Shown in pieces: positions 23,293-42,379 of a DNA stretch of 64,000 nucleotides (position 1 is its first letter; each line of letters opens with the position of its first letter). This DNA comes from Diplosphaera chodatii (Eukaryota; Chlorophyta; Trebouxiophyceae; Prasiolales; Stichococcaceae). A program made the position numbers and the translations under genes. The notes below the pieces were generated by a model. It was not told the DNA's origin, ran no database searches, and worked only from the letters and a program-made list of their open reading frames with translations. Location of the stretch: assembly GCA_032358165.1 (NCBI GenBank), contig JAALGY010000011.1:930001-994000 (forward strand), in the 5' to 3' direction.

Positions 23293-25192
23293 CTATGCGA
23301 CAGTGAAGGATTTCCATGCGGCCATAGCCGCCTTGTCCGTGCCCTTGTTCCAGCGCTGCGGCCAGGCACAATCACCGGCTGCTGTCGTTTGCATGGCAAG
23401 AGGTCAAACAAGGAGGCTGCTGGAAGTACATTGCCAAACGGACCCAAGGAGGGGCACTGGGCACATTTGGTATGGTGAAGTGCAGGCCTTTGACTGACGA
23501 AACAGTGACCTTGTCGCCTGCCTGGACCTTCATGACGTACAGCTTGTTCCCAGCGCCCACGCTCGCCGTAATGAGGTAGTGGCGCCCGCCCAGGCTGCCG
23601 TCAGCTGCGCACAAGCAACAGCATGGGAAGCCCTTGGCCGGGCAGTGCACAAGAATCTCAGTGTCGGCTGTTTCTGCTGTGGCGCTTGCAAAGTCATGCT
23701 ACAGCTTTGTTGCATGAGGCTGATGCTTACGGTGCCAGGAGATTGTAACGTGCAGCTGTGAGCAGGATGCATACAAGCAATCCTGTGCAATTCAGGGACA
23801 ATTGGAACGAGTGACTGCTGGCGGCGGCACGCTTCGCACCTGTGCGCGTCAGGAGTTCGTACTTGTAGTAGGACTTGCCCGACTTGTCGGTCGCCTCCTG
23901 CATGTCAAGCAGCGCCGCACTTGACACCTTGTCCTTGCCGAAGCCCCCCTCCGACTGCGTCTCGCCTGCAAGCAGTGCAGCTCGCAGGCCTTCCGAAGGA
24001 TCCTGGTGCCTATGTCACAGCAGATCGGATGAGGATGTGTACACCAAAGCAACAGACACCCGCAACAACCCATCCACATCGCACTCTGCACAATCGGGGC
24101 AAGTTCACGGGGGAAGGCGGTCTGATGCGCGCACCGACAAAAACCTGCTCGCCCAGCAGGTAGCGGTGCTGGTCTAGGAACTTCTCGGGGGAGCCCCACC
24201 CGGTGACGGACGACTTGTCGGTCTTCATCACCATGACCGTCAGGTTGGTCACCGGATCAAAGTTGTCCTCGTACCTGTGCAATAACCGCGGGGTCACTGC
24301 AAGTGCGTCTGCCAACTAGCGGCATGTGCATGGCATGTCCGCGTGCAGGGGCGGCATGCTTGCCAGCACTACCACCCATCACTTCGCTCTGACGTCGTCA
24401 AGCAGCTTGAGAAAGGCAGTTGGGTGCGAGGGCTGCCCGTATCACCTGAGAGCAACGCCCGGAAAGTCCAACTCCTTGGACGGACTCCATTTTGCAGGCA
24501 TCAGAAGAGCATAGCCCTCGCCGGCGTATGGCACGGAGCCTATTGCAACAGCCGAAACACATCGGCCACTACGTAGACACAGCAGGTTGGAAGCCCGTGC
24601 AGCTTGGAATCATCACAGCAAATCTCAACCCAGATTGGTGCACGCCAGTCTGGCGCGGCGGCATGCGCAACTTACCAGCATTGTTGGCGACCCTGCCAAA
24701 GATGTTCGCGGACTCGCCGTATGCTTCAGACGGACTTTCAGGCGCGATGAGTGCCGCGCTGGCTGCCAGCAGGCCCAGGGCCGAGCGCCGGCTGGCCTGC
24801 ACATGACACAAGGTCTGCACTCTAAATGACTATAAGCAGGGGAGTCGACTCCGTCATCGTCCACGATGAGCTGTATGACGCTTCTGATAGACATGGCTCA
24901 CTGCGCTCATGGTCTCTGGGCTTGGAACGCTAGACGGTCTGCACCGGGCTTCTAATGCGGCCTTACTTGCCGACATGCACCAGGCTGAGGTACCATCGAG
25001 TCGGCTGCGGCGATGTCCCCGACATGGGAAATCTTGCAGAATTTGATACTTGAGACGGAAGCTGACCTCCTGGTGCTGGGCGCGCACGATGATGGGACGG
25101 TGGGCGGAAGAGGCGACGCGGGGCCTGCGCATAAGCTCCCGAGTGTGGCCCAGCACGGCGCTCTGCACGTTGGCCTTTGTTGTCAGCGACAT
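23293..25192 (-). CDS. psbP: Photosystem II oxygen-evolving enhancer 2, PsbP (23 kDa)
   Basis: Extrinsic lumen subunit that stabilises the Mn4CaO5 cluster and tunes Ca and Cl retention of photosystem II. Seven exons keep phase on the minus strand: 25192-25067, 24796-24676, 24539-24446, 24274-24135, 23965-23840, 23604-23510 and 23355-23293, giving 254 residues. The leader has a plastid transit part, then [19 protein letters not shown], a twin-arginine lumen signal. The mature part begins near [11 protein letters not shown] and continues with [100 protein letters not shown] and the last exon [20 protein letters not shown]. These match PsbP rather than PsbP-like or PsbP-domain proteins. Length is normal for the precursor. 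Confidence 0.96.
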
Positions 25193-25689
25193 GCTGGCTC
25201 AGCTGAAGTTGCTTACTGGAAAGACTAGCGGTTCTGCGGTGTTATGCAGCGCGTGTGCCACATCGGGCGGGGTGCTCAAGATCCGATCAGGATCTTGGAA
25301 ACTTTTAGCGGCGGGGTCTATGGTTTCCCAAGGCACAACAGACGAGGCCAGACGATGGCTGGTGCACATGGGACTTGGCCCCGGCAATGCCAGCGTGCCA
25401 TGGAACACAATGGTCCTTCGTGTGCTCCACTGGTGGAGGTGTGCAGTTCAGGACGCCCTCGGTCGCATTGGTGCACGGCACAGCACACGCACGCACCAGT
25501 GCTGGGTCACAACGCGCGGCAGCTTCACGCGCCGTTAACACGGTGGTCATGCAACCGCAGCAGCCTAGTCACTTCTGCCAAAGCCGTTCATAAGCAAAAC
25601 CACAGCGAAACTAGATGCTGTTCAACACAACATTGTTGAGGGTGCTGGAGTCAAGGTGGTCTTACTACTGCCCCCCAAAATCACCAGCC
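25193..25689. promoter_or_regulatory. Intergenic region upstream of psbP
   Basis: About 500 bases between the BAH-PHD stop and the psbP start, both on the minus strand. It should contain the psbP promoter. No motif recognised with confidence. Confidence 0.4.
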
Positions 25690-27196
25690 TCAATGCCGCG
25701 ACTTGTGCTTCTTTGATGCAGGTGCCGCCTGCGCCTTTTTGCATTCGTTGCAAGTAAACACATCCGGTAGCTCACTCACTTCGTACCCCAGGCACTTCGG
25801 ATGGTACCTGTATGTTGCAGCAGCCGGTCAATGGGGCACCCCTGTCCAAGGTCATGGGGGTCATGTGCGGTACCCAGTACAGCATTGTGTTGATTGTGAG
25901 CACAATTCCCAACACAGTAATGTGTAATGTTGTGAAGGGGAGAACAACTTACCACTCTTCGCACTCGTTGCACATCACCATGAACAGGTCCGGGTTGTAT
26001 GGCATCTCGCAGGTGCAGTACCTGTGTTACACAATACGACATGGTTTGACAGTAGGGCAACATGTCTTTTCTGCCTCAGCTGCAACAGCTGCAATGAATG
26101 GTCTCCTGCATCGTGGTCTGTTGACTTACACAGGGACCTTGTCCGGCCGATACTCATGTGTGGTCGGCTGCATGCAGTAGCACATTACCGTGCGTCAGCC
26201 CATGTCGGGTGGTTGCAAGTGACGGGTGTGCAGGCGAGCAGCATGCCTGGCAGGATGCTTCCATGGCCACACACGCTCACCACGTATGTGAAGCGCGCAA
26301 AGAAATCCTCCTCATCCACCTTTTTGAGCGCCTGCAACAGAACAGCGACGTCAGCAGGTCGCTGTGCTCAGCAGCATGCTGGCAGTATAGTCGTGCAGTC
26401 TGCTGTCATTATGTGTGTCGTTGGTCCTGAAAGGTGGCACCCAAGCTGGGACATGCACAACGCCCCACCTGGTATGTTTTCAAGCTGTGCACGCGGCACT
26501 TGTTCTGGATGGTGCTGGCAAGCGCCCAGTCCATGTGGTCTGACCGAAACAGCTCCCGCTCCCCGTGGAAGGCCTGTGCAATGCTTTGACACTGTCGAAA
26601 CACAGTGCATGGCTCCTCAGGTGCTGGGGCCGTGCAGCGGGGTTGGATTGTCTGTCATCATGCAGACGGCAAGGTCTATGCACAGTGGTGCCCTAGACTG
26701 ACTGTGGAACATGTACTGCACCTTGCGGCCCCCCTGTGCCTCCTCTGGCCTGTAGAACCAGGCCATCTGCACCTTCACGGTCTTCCCAGACTGCGTGATG
26801 TCCTTTATCTTGCCGACCTGCGGGCCAGTGGCGACTGCGTTGCAGCAGTGTGCGTCAACATCTCTCGTCTTTCAGTACACTTCCCCCTTCATTGGCAGCC
26901 AGATGGTGGCCCACACATCGCAGCACACATCCATGGAACCGAGTGCTTACAAAGGGCATGTCGACGTTTTCTCCCCTGACCAGGCAGCAGTCGCCAGCTG
27001 TGGGCAAGACAGTGTGCGGAATCTCAGCATATCTGCCTGTCAAGCATGCGCAATCGGAGCCATTGCTCTGCACACGTTTCGGGTGCAGCATACCTTTGTA
27101 CGTTGTTTTCCCCTGCGTAAATGACGCTAGCCTCTCTGTCTTCCTCTTCTTGCCTACTGCCTTGCCGTCCTGGTCACTTGTCATGGCGCCCGGCAT
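25690..27196 (-). CDS. BAH and PHD domain chromatin reader, EBS/SHL type
   Basis: A nuclear reader of histone H3 tails. The first exon (ATG at 27196, or 27184) encodes a basic start, VGKKRKTERLASFTQGKTTY. The BAH domain follows over several exons: GDCCLVRGENVDMPF, QVGKIKDITQSGKTVKVQMA, WFYRPEEAQGGRK, FHGERELFRSDHMDWA, KCRVHSLKTYQ and VDEEDFFARFTY. The PHD finger is complete C4HC3: YCTCEMPYNP, VMCNECEEW, YHPKCLGYE, FTCNEC. The tail is short and basic and ends KKHKSRH, with a TGA at 25690-25692. In land plants EBS and SHL use the BAH domain for H3K27me3 and the PHD finger for H3K4me; order, size and motifs fit. That binding is family knowledge and is not shown here. Confidence 0.9.
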
Positions 27197-27895
27197 GCAC
27201 AGCACAGGGTGGGACGGTTGCCAGACGAAGTACCGCGCAGGCGATCTATCTGCCTCGAACACTCTCTGCGCTAAGAGCAAAGCAGCGAGTCGCCGCCTAG
27301 AAGCACGGTGCACACGGTTATGACGGAAGCTTTAGGCCAATCCCAGCCTATTCAGGTTACCCACTGAGCTGTCAGCTGCGTCTGCTGCCTCTGCTACAAG
27401 AGTGTGCGACTGAGTATGTGCTGCACCTGAGTGGCATTCGTGCAGCGCAGTGATCTGTCTTGGCGGGCATTTTCGGCGACCAAAACAGGTTGAATCATTG
27501 GGAAGCAGCAGCTGCTGGGCGCTGCCTCTGCTGCTTCCATGTCGGGGTGCCCAGCGCGCAAACCAAACAGAGCTTTTGCCTTGGCTTGCTCATGATCTCG
27601 GATCATGGAGGCATGGTTGCCTTGACGCACGTACACCGATCGCAGGGTCTTGAACAGTGCACGCTTTGTGTTCGAATGATGAGTCAGGTGATGTCACAAT
27701 GTAACGATGACACCCTGCTGTGATCGGAGCACCGTACCATGTTGCATGGTTTTGCACATGCTACCAGCAGGCCAGCTCTGCATCGCTGGCCAGCCGGCCC
27801 TCCGGCCGGCAGACTGACTGCTTGCTGAAGCAGCCCGCAGCCCACCCGCTGCGCAGATTGTGTCTACGTGAGCTGCTCTGGCAGTGGTCGGCACC
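27197..27895. promoter_or_regulatory. Divergent region, BAH-PHD and DYRKP genes
   Basis: About 700 bases between two start codons on opposite strands. Short open frames on both strands have no recognisable protein content. Promoters of both genes are expected here. Confidence 0.4.
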
Positions 27896-34995
<7,100 letters not shown>

Positions 34996-35698
34996 GCTTT
35001 GCAGGCGCTGGTACAGTAGGCCACACAGAACACCGCCTTGATGACTATATAGCAGCGGTGCAGACCCTTCCTTATGCTGTATTGGGACATGCAATGTACA
35101 ATATCTCCGAAGCTTTGCTATGGCGCAGACGGCTTAGCTGGGTGGTCAAATAATCTCAATGGCGACTCTGCGCTGGAACACTTCTTTGTGAAAGACAACC
35201 GTGAAATCATGATGTGGTCGCACGATCGTAGTGCTATGAAATGTACGGGACCTCCGGCCGGTACAGTGCGAGGGTTCAGAGCACACTTCAGCCCAAATGC
35301 ACTTGCCAACGCCACATGTGACGTTACAAGCTGCCTGCCTGCCAGACAGGTGGCTGCTGGGCGGCCAGTGACAGCTATATTGCTTCTGCCCTGTGGCCCA
35401 GTTTAACCGTGGGCCATCCCAGCTAGCAGGCCTTGCCAGGGTGTGCTGGCTGATTCATTGTGAGTCGCCTGATCGCTCACCGCGCTTCAGCCAGCATTTA
35501 TTGTAGCTGTCACACAAGGGGGCAGCCCCTACAGCGACTTGCAGCAGAGCCCCACCCGAGGACACCTACTCAACGACCTACAACCTGCTGCTGCCCAAAT
35601 GCCTGCGCACCAGTCTGGCCGTTGAGCTCAGTACCAGTTCCTGTGCGCTTACTCTTAAGGAGCAGGCTTGAGCGCACCGTTGCCGAGTTGTCTGGGCA
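34996..35698. other. Intergenic region between DYRKP and the Ala-rich gene
   Basis: About 700 bases between a stop and the next start on the same strand. It should hold the DYRKP 3' untranslated region and the promoter of the following gene. Nothing else recognised. Confidence 0.4.
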
Positions 35699-38600
35699 AT
35701 GGAGGACGGCGCCGCTGAGCCCCCCTCAAAGCGGCAGAGGGAGGCCTGGGACGGCAGCGCACCCGATACATCTCCGCCCACGGGGCGAGACGCCGATCTA
35801 GCGGGCGACGGTGCGGGTAACGGGCCCGCTGCCGCCCCAAGCGCGGAGCTGCAGCAGTTCACGTCGGACAGCGGCAGCATGGGGGACGATGGCGAGGACA
35901 GCAGCGGCGGGACCGGGCACGACGGCCAGGCGCCCGACAGCGAGCAGCAGGAGCAGCAGACGCAACAGCTGCGGGGCGACAAGCACGCCGACGAGCCTGC
36001 TGCTTCGGAGCCTGCCTCGGGGGACCGGGGCGCCAGCACAAGCCGCCGGTCCGCCCCCGCAGGTGCTCCTGATTCATATGAAAAGGCTGCAGGGTGACCA
36101 CGGGGTGTAATCGCAGCAACAGCTGTGCATAAGGGGGGTAGGGGAAACTCTGTCATTCAGACGGACTGGGCGTAAGTTCACCCGTCTTGTGCGTCGTAGG
36201 CCTGGGCCTTGGCAACGGCATCGGGCTGCCGCCGCGCGGCAGCGCGCCCCTGGGCCCGCGCCGCACCAGCGGCGGCCAGCCGGCAGTCGGCATCGGCAGC
36301 TTCAGCGGCAGCGGCGGCGGCGGCGCCGGCTGCAGCGTGCCGCACGGCCCGGGGGCCTGGGCGCCGCAGCACGATGTCAGGCCCCGCGCAGGGCAGCAGC
36401 TCGACGGCACGGGGGCTGCCGACGAGAGCGACGGAGCGCCCCCCGGCCCCGTGACGGCTGGCAGGGAGGACGGCGGGAGCGGCAGCAGGAAGCGGCCCAC
36501 GGTCGCCACGCCCTTTGCCACGCCTGGCGCCGGCCCCTCTGGACCTTACCAACCCCCCGGCCTTGCAGAGCAGCTGGCCCGCATTCGAGCTGAGGGTGTC
36601 GATCGTAGGGCTGCTGCCGGCGGTGGCACGGCCAAGGAACACGCCATCGACAACAGCAGCAATGGCGGCGGCGACTACACCAGGATTGCCAGCAGCACCG
36701 GCTGGGGCCATGACGGCACGCGCATTGCAAGCGGCGCCAGCAGCAGCGGCGGCCTGCCCGGCAACGGCGGCAGCGGGTATGGTGCCTGGCCTGACCACCG
36801 CTTGGGCACAACATCGAAGGATCTACAGGCACAGGTGTGCAGCAGCATATGCCAACAGCTTTACTGTACCGAACGTGCTGTTGGAGCTGGGCTGCTGCTT
36901 TGTATCCTCTGCCTTTGCCCCAGGGCTGCACGCTGCTGTTGAAGCAGGGAGCCATATGCCGACAGGGGACGCCTGACAACGAGTGCGTGGGTTGGCTTTG
37001 TGCTTTGTTCACCGCCAGTCATACTTGTAAGCATGAGGCTCATCGTGCGCACAGCTTGGAGGGGAGGCGGCTGCCGCTGGGATCAGCGGCGACCAGCTGC
37101 AGGCGGCGCTGGAGCTTGCTGCCCGCGTGCCACTGCGCGCCATCACATTCGCAGACGGCGATGCCGATCGGCCCGCCGCAGCCAAGGTCAGCCTCCTGGC
37201 CTGTGAATGATGATGTTGTGTCGGCGGTGAAGGGTTTAAAGGAGCTGGGCCTGGCGCGCGCCTCAGTCCTGCGGCTGTCTCGGGGCGGATCGCCGCAAGC
37301 TGCCACCAGGCACCACGCTGCTCCCTGCTCAAGCATGAGCGCCTCCATGCGTCATCTCGTCTGCTCGTCTGCTGAGTGCATTGCTAGGAAGCAGGCAGTG
37401 TGACATTCGTATCGTACAGCTCCCAAGGGCCAGCAAGGGCCAGCAAGTGCCTGCTGCAATTAACAATCATAATGCCTCCCTGCAGCTGACGCCGACGCCC
37501 ACGGGCTGGGCATGCCGTGTAGCAAGCATGCACTTTGCATCCCTGACGCCCTCCACTGCGCCCTGCCCGCAGGCCGGCGGCCAGGCCGCCGCGCAGGAGG
37601 CGCTGGACACGCTGCTGGCGGCGCTGGCCGAGGTGGCCGCGCCGCTCGGCCCCCCGGCCGAGCACGCCGCCGCCCAGCGGGCCCCGCTGCTGCGGCGGCT
37701 GCAGGCCGCGGCGCTGGCGGCGGCCAGCGACGCCCTGGCGCAGGTGCGAACGCGGAGCTGTGCGTGGCACCAGAAGCTGCACGCACCAGAGATCCGCAGC
37801 CACGCTGGCCTCCCTGTGCTTGTGGCCACGAATCTGGCCTGCAACCCAACTCCACCACACTGTGATGCACCCGGCATGTGACGCGGCGCTGTGTCCCGAC
37901 CCCTCACACCCCCGGTGCGCGCGTGCAGTGGGAGGCGGTGCAGGCGCACGCGCGGGCGGCGAAGCGGGGGTGGGCCGCCGCCGGCTCCCTGGACGCCATC
38001 GCCGCCCAGCGCCGCCGCCTGCTCAAGCACATGCTGCGGTGCGCGCCATTGCTTGTGCTTCATGGCGTGCCCACAAGTGCTGGCTGCACTGTGACAGTGC
38101 AGCGGTGCAGCCACCTGCTGCTCGCGCAGTCGCTGCCAGCGGCTACATGGTGCCAGCGGCACCAGCTACAGTACGGATGTCCGACACGCTCAGGATGCCC
38201 CAGGCCCGTGTGTAGTGGCGGTTCGAGTTCAAGTTCAAATGTCCGCGGCGCAGGCTGCCGGCGGAGGAGGCGGGGGAGGAGCTGCTGGAGGCGCTGGAGG
38301 CGGTGCGGGCCAACGTGGCGGCGGCGCTGCGGGCGGCGGCGGGGCGCGACGCCGCCGCGGCCGCCGCCCGCGCCGCGGCCGGCCGCCTCCTGTCCGCTGG
38401 CGTCGGTGCGAACCGTGTTGAAGCGCGGGAGCGCAAGCGTGGTCATTGTGCCTTGCCTCCATCATCCTTGGGTGCTCGAGGCAGCTGCTGCAAGCCTCCA
38501 GGCAGTGGTACACGGCGGCTGGTGGCTGCGTCGTGGGGGCTGCAGACTCTGCACAGAGGGAGCGTGCGGTACAGCGGCTCATGTGCTGCAGAGGGCGTGA

Positions 38601-39974
38601 CCGGGCCGCAGCTGGCGCCGGGGGGCGCGACGGAGGCGGCCACGGACCGCGACCTGAACCGCCTGTACACCCTGCTGCGCCTGCTGCAGGGCCTGGAGGT
38701 GCGACCCTGGCGCTTCGGGTCTCTCGGGCTGGGTGTCGATCCCCTCGCCCCTGCAGATCCTGCACTGCATGGTCCGGTGGCACCCAGTAGCGCTCACCAG
38801 CTGCCCAGGCTGCTTGGGAACATCGTAGGCTGTCATGCGTTTTGCCAGGCGCTCATCAGGGAATCATCCCTTGCGCTGCTGCAACGTTGCGTGTGTGCCC
38901 AGGTCAACACGGACGCTGCGGCTGGCGGGGGCGGCGGCGGGCTGCTGGCGGCGGCGCAGCTGCCGGCCACGCGCTCCGCCCGCATCGCCTCCCGCCACCT
39001 CGCGCGAGTACGGCCCCTTCTTCTTCACAAAAGAATTGAAACAACTATGCAACTTTGAGATAGTTTATATGAGTACGTGTTGCATAGCATCTGGTTATCG
39101 AGTGCATATTTGTGTTTGAAAATAGCACTGATGCACTCTCCACGCGACGCCAAGCGGCAAGGGGCTCAACACGCTGCACAGCGCTGTGCTTGCGAACAGC
39201 ATGCACACTGTCATGCAGTGCCAGCAGTGCTCCCGCGTAGCTATGGAGACCCTGGCAACCGCTGCATGGCCTCATCGCCCTTTTTCGGCAGGGTTGCAGC
39301 GAGTGAGGCTGCGGTGCAGCGGCGTGTCCACCATGGCTGCATTGCGGCTGCAGGTGCTGCAGGAGCTGCCGCAGTCGCTGCAGGCTGCCATCCGCACCAG
39401 CAGCGGCGACACCACCGATGCGCAGCCGGAAGGCGCGGCGCCAAAGCTGCTGAGCGCGTATGACGACAGGTCGCCCTCCGCGTCTCCATCGCCGCCGCCG
39501 CAGCAGCAGCAGCAGCAGCCGTCGCCCCCTGCTGCCAGCATGGCCGGCCACCCGCCGCAGCCGGCGGCGATGCCGGCTGACCATGGATCCAGGTGCTCTG
39601 GGACCTGCAGCATCGCCTGGAAGCCCCACCATGTGTAGGTGCACTGCTGATGCATTCTCACGCCCTCCACTTCGACTTGAGCATGGGGCTGGGGCGTCGC
39701 CATGCCCTGAGGACGGCATGCTGTCAATTGCAGCCCGTACAGACAGGCAGCGACGACACCAGCGAGGCAGCCGCCAGCAGGCGGCTGGCTGTCGTTCGGC
39801 AGTGGTGTGGGTGCCGGCGGCGGCGGGAGCGCCGCCGCTGACGCGTGCCAGGCGCTGCTGGCGGCCAGCCTCACGGCGGCGCAGCTGCAGCAGGCGCAGC
39901 AGCAGGCGGGCCTGGCGCCGCCCGCAGCTTCGCAGGGGTGGGACGGCTTGCAGGCCTTTGGCGGCGGGCGGTAA
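35699..39974 (+). CDS. Uncharacterised Ala/Gly/Gln-rich nuclear-type protein
   Basis: I do not recognise this protein. The ATG at 35699 opens MEDGAAEPPSKRQREAWDG, with a basic cluster that may be a nuclear localisation signal, then an acidic Ser/Glu/Gln region. The joins 36062/36200 and on to 36834 keep frame and give a Gly/Ser-rich second exon ending SKDLQAQ. Later exons read as Ala-rich helices: ISGDQLQAALELAARVP, EALDTLLAALAEVAAPLGPP, WEAVQAHARAAKRGWAAAG, EELLEALEAVRANVAAAL, LNRLYTLLRLLQGLE and LRLQVLQELPQSLQAA. The final exon holds LTAAQLQQAQQQAG and ends LQAFGGGR at a TAA (39972-39974). Helical repeats between low-complexity ends suggest a scaffold in a nuclear complex, but this is inference. 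Splice sites after 36834 are estimates. Confidence 0.55.
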
Positions 39975-40290
39975 AGGGCAGGCTTTGTGACGTGACCCGG
40001 CCAGGTTATGGGCTCTTTATGCTGCTGCTGAGCAGCAGCGAATGGTGGTCAGTGTAGCTCTAGTACAACCGTCTCTGGCGGTGCTTGACGTCTTTGCATT
40101 TGGGAAGCGCACGGAACAGCTGGTATGGGTTAGCACTGCAGTTCGTTGCTTTGGGCTCACTAGCGCCTATATCTTGAACATCTGCTCATCCTTGGACGGA
40201 ACGAAAGAACTTCCTTTCGTTCTTGTTCGTTTCCATGACTTTATGCACAGTAGTCTTGTGAACGTGATCATCCTGGTCGATGCTCAGCCA
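39975..40290. other. Convergent intergenic region with a strong hairpin
   Basis: About 316 bases between two stop codons, with a hairpin at 40199-40222 (listed separately). Presumptive 3' untranslated sequence of both genes. Confidence 0.45.
40199..40222. repeat. Inverted repeat, 9-bp stem and 6-nt loop
   Basis: GAACGAAAG (40199-40207) and CTTTCGTTC (40214-40222) are perfect reverse complements around AACTTC. It lies between two converging genes, so it would be in the 3' region of one or both transcripts. Confidence 0.85.
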
Positions 40291-41418
40291 TCACTCTATG
40301 GCCATCTGCCAGAACTCAGCTTCCAGCTGTGGGATCTTCACGCCGGCAACCTCCTCAGCAAAACGCTGCTCAGCCTGCGCACATGCAACATGCGGGCAAA
40401 TTGCTACCCTAACGCAGCATGCACCAGCCATACCGGTAGTGCGCGGCGTTGCACTGATAGAGGCGCATGTCGCTGCACGAACTCGCCTCTGAGGCAGTGT
40501 GCAGAGCATGATCGGCTTGGGCTTGTAGGAGGTTCACATAGGCGCTGAAGTCTTTGCTACCCCAGCGCTCAGCAAACTCCTGGTACCGCTGGTCGCCACC
40601 CAGCACATTCGCCCACGCCTGCCGGGGCGGGGCACATCACAGCGTCATGTCCTGGCTGCATAAAGACGCAATGCATGTGAGGGCACCGCTCCCACTCGAA
40701 GCACCTACACACGGCCGTCTGAAGCCTGGGTCCGCAGACTGACCTGGTTGTATACATACTCGATGGCGAAGAAAGCCGTTGCCAGCACGGCGTACGGTTG
40801 CGTCCGTAGCCCCTTGTCCAAGAAAGTGAGGTATGCTGCCGTGACAGGGAGGCAGGCTGGTGCAGTATCTAAGGTCCGCTCACTCAATTTGTCCTGTATC
40901 GGACTGGATAGCAACCGCTCACTCAGACTGTCGCAGGCTCATGAGATGAGGCGCCATCGTTGTGAGCGATGTTTGATGCCATACATGATGCAGCAGGGTG
41001 CCTGTCAGCATGAGGTCCGACCTCGCTACCGACCGCCTCACCTCAAACCATCTCAGCTCGTCGTCCAGTGCTGCAATGCCGTCATTGAGGACTGTTCGGT
41101 CACCTTCAGGTGCGCTGTTGTGCACGTGCTCTGCAAAGGCTCTGTGGCACGCATATGCAATGTGACGCAGTTCTCCTCATGGCATCACACACCATACAGT
41201 GCATATTGTCCACGTGAAGTTCGCAGCTGGGATAGTATGAGAGCCTGAGAACAGCTAGCCTACTTGAAGGCGATCACGAACAGGTGGTCTTGCTCCAGCC
41301 ACCTATCAAATGCAGCAGGTGACACGCTGCCATCCTTGCACTGCTGCAGAAAGGAATGTTGCAAGGCGGGCTGCCAGTTCGGATCGTGATCACGCAGTAT
41401 TTTCGCAGTGTCGAACAT
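40291..41418 (-). CDS. TenA/TENA_E-like thiamin-salvage hydrolase
   Basis: A helical-bundle hydrolase of the TenA family, which salvages damaged thiamin pyrimidines. The ATG at 41418 starts MFDTAKILRDHDPNWQPALQ, followed by HSFLQQCKDGSVSPAAFDRW and LEQDHLFVIAF, the family's N-terminal signature; an upstream in-frame ATG-type start (41592) would add about 58 residues. Later exons give DRTVLNDGIAALDDELRWFE, PVTAAYLTFLDKGL, YAVLATAFFAIEYVYNQ, AWANVLGG, FAERWGSKDFSAYVNLLQ and QLEAEFWQMAIE, ending with a TGA at 40291-40293. The AFFAIEYVYNQ segment resembles plant TENA_E proteins, which lack the active-site Cys of bacterial TenA_C. An exon between the first and second segments is not identified, so the model is incomplete. 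Confidence 0.82.
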
Positions 41419-42379
41419 GCTGCTCAAATAATGCAGATGCGCTGCTGCACTTCTCTTATCCTGGATTGCTGAAGGCGCGGTGTGAAGATCTGTTGGTAAC
41501 GGAAACGGCTGCTGCGACCGCAGCAAACATGCACATGCAGCTGTATGCTTCCTAACGGCTGGTAGCAACATGCAACAGTTGACACCCGTCAACTTATGAG
41601 ATGCTGATCACGCTCCATGTTGGGCGCAGGAAGGTGTTGGAAACTGTACCGTTTGTCTGCGGCAACAGACAGTTTGACGGAATGCCACAAAGGATGGCAA
41701 CATACGTAATTTACAAGCGCCTGAAACATCACCAGACCTGACAGCAAGTTGCTCCAAAAATCCACTGAGGCACGACACAGCACGCCCCGCGCCAAGCATA
41801 ACGATGACAAAACCAATTCTGCGAGCTGCGCTGCCGCGGTGCGCGCTCAACACAAAAAAACAGGGCGCCACAACCACAGCCAGGTGTACTTTGGAGGCAG
41901 ATCAATCAAACAAGGGAGACCCTGCCTGTTCTGGACGCCCCGCACTCCCAGGACCCAAATGTGCATCCCGGTCCTAGCATTGCAGGACCGGAGCATGCCG
42001 GGAGCTGGCGCTCTATGCACCCGGTCATACCCCATGAACCCCATCTGCAGCGCTCCCCTACCCCGCCAGTTCTGAGCGCCTTAAAAATGGTCCACTGTTG
42101 GGCAAAGAGGTCACATTGTCGCCCATCGGCCGACCAAGGTGCTGTGCCAGTCTATCCTAGTTCAGGCGTGTGCCTTGTGGAGGTTCCTCAGAGCAAATGC
42201 CTCTGAATGGACTATCGCTACGATGGTGCAGCCAAGGAACGTCTGCTACTCTGCCTGCCTCTTGCTCAGCAGCCAGCCGGCTGGCACCGGCGCCACATAT
42301 AGTACCTCGCTTTCTTGTCTTGAATGCGTACTGCGGTGCTGCGCACACCGGCACAGAGCACCGCAGGCGACCGGCCGCC
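41419..42379. other. Intergenic region between TenA and Mei2-like genes
   Basis: About 960 bases, including a possible longer TenA leader (to 41592), the TenA promoter and the Mei2-like 3' region. Open frames on both strands around 41750-42070 show no recognisable protein. An 8-bp hairpin sits at 41968-41991. Confidence 0.4.
41968..41991. repeat. Inverted repeat, 8-bp stem and 8-nt loop
   Basis: CCGGTCCT (41968-41975) pairs with AGGACCGG (41984-41991) without mismatch. Position is intergenic; role unknown. Confidence 0.8.

Noticed and set aside
41749..42075. Possible small gene between TenA and the Mei2-like gene
   Set aside because: Frames exist on both strands over the same interval, neither with a recognisable domain.
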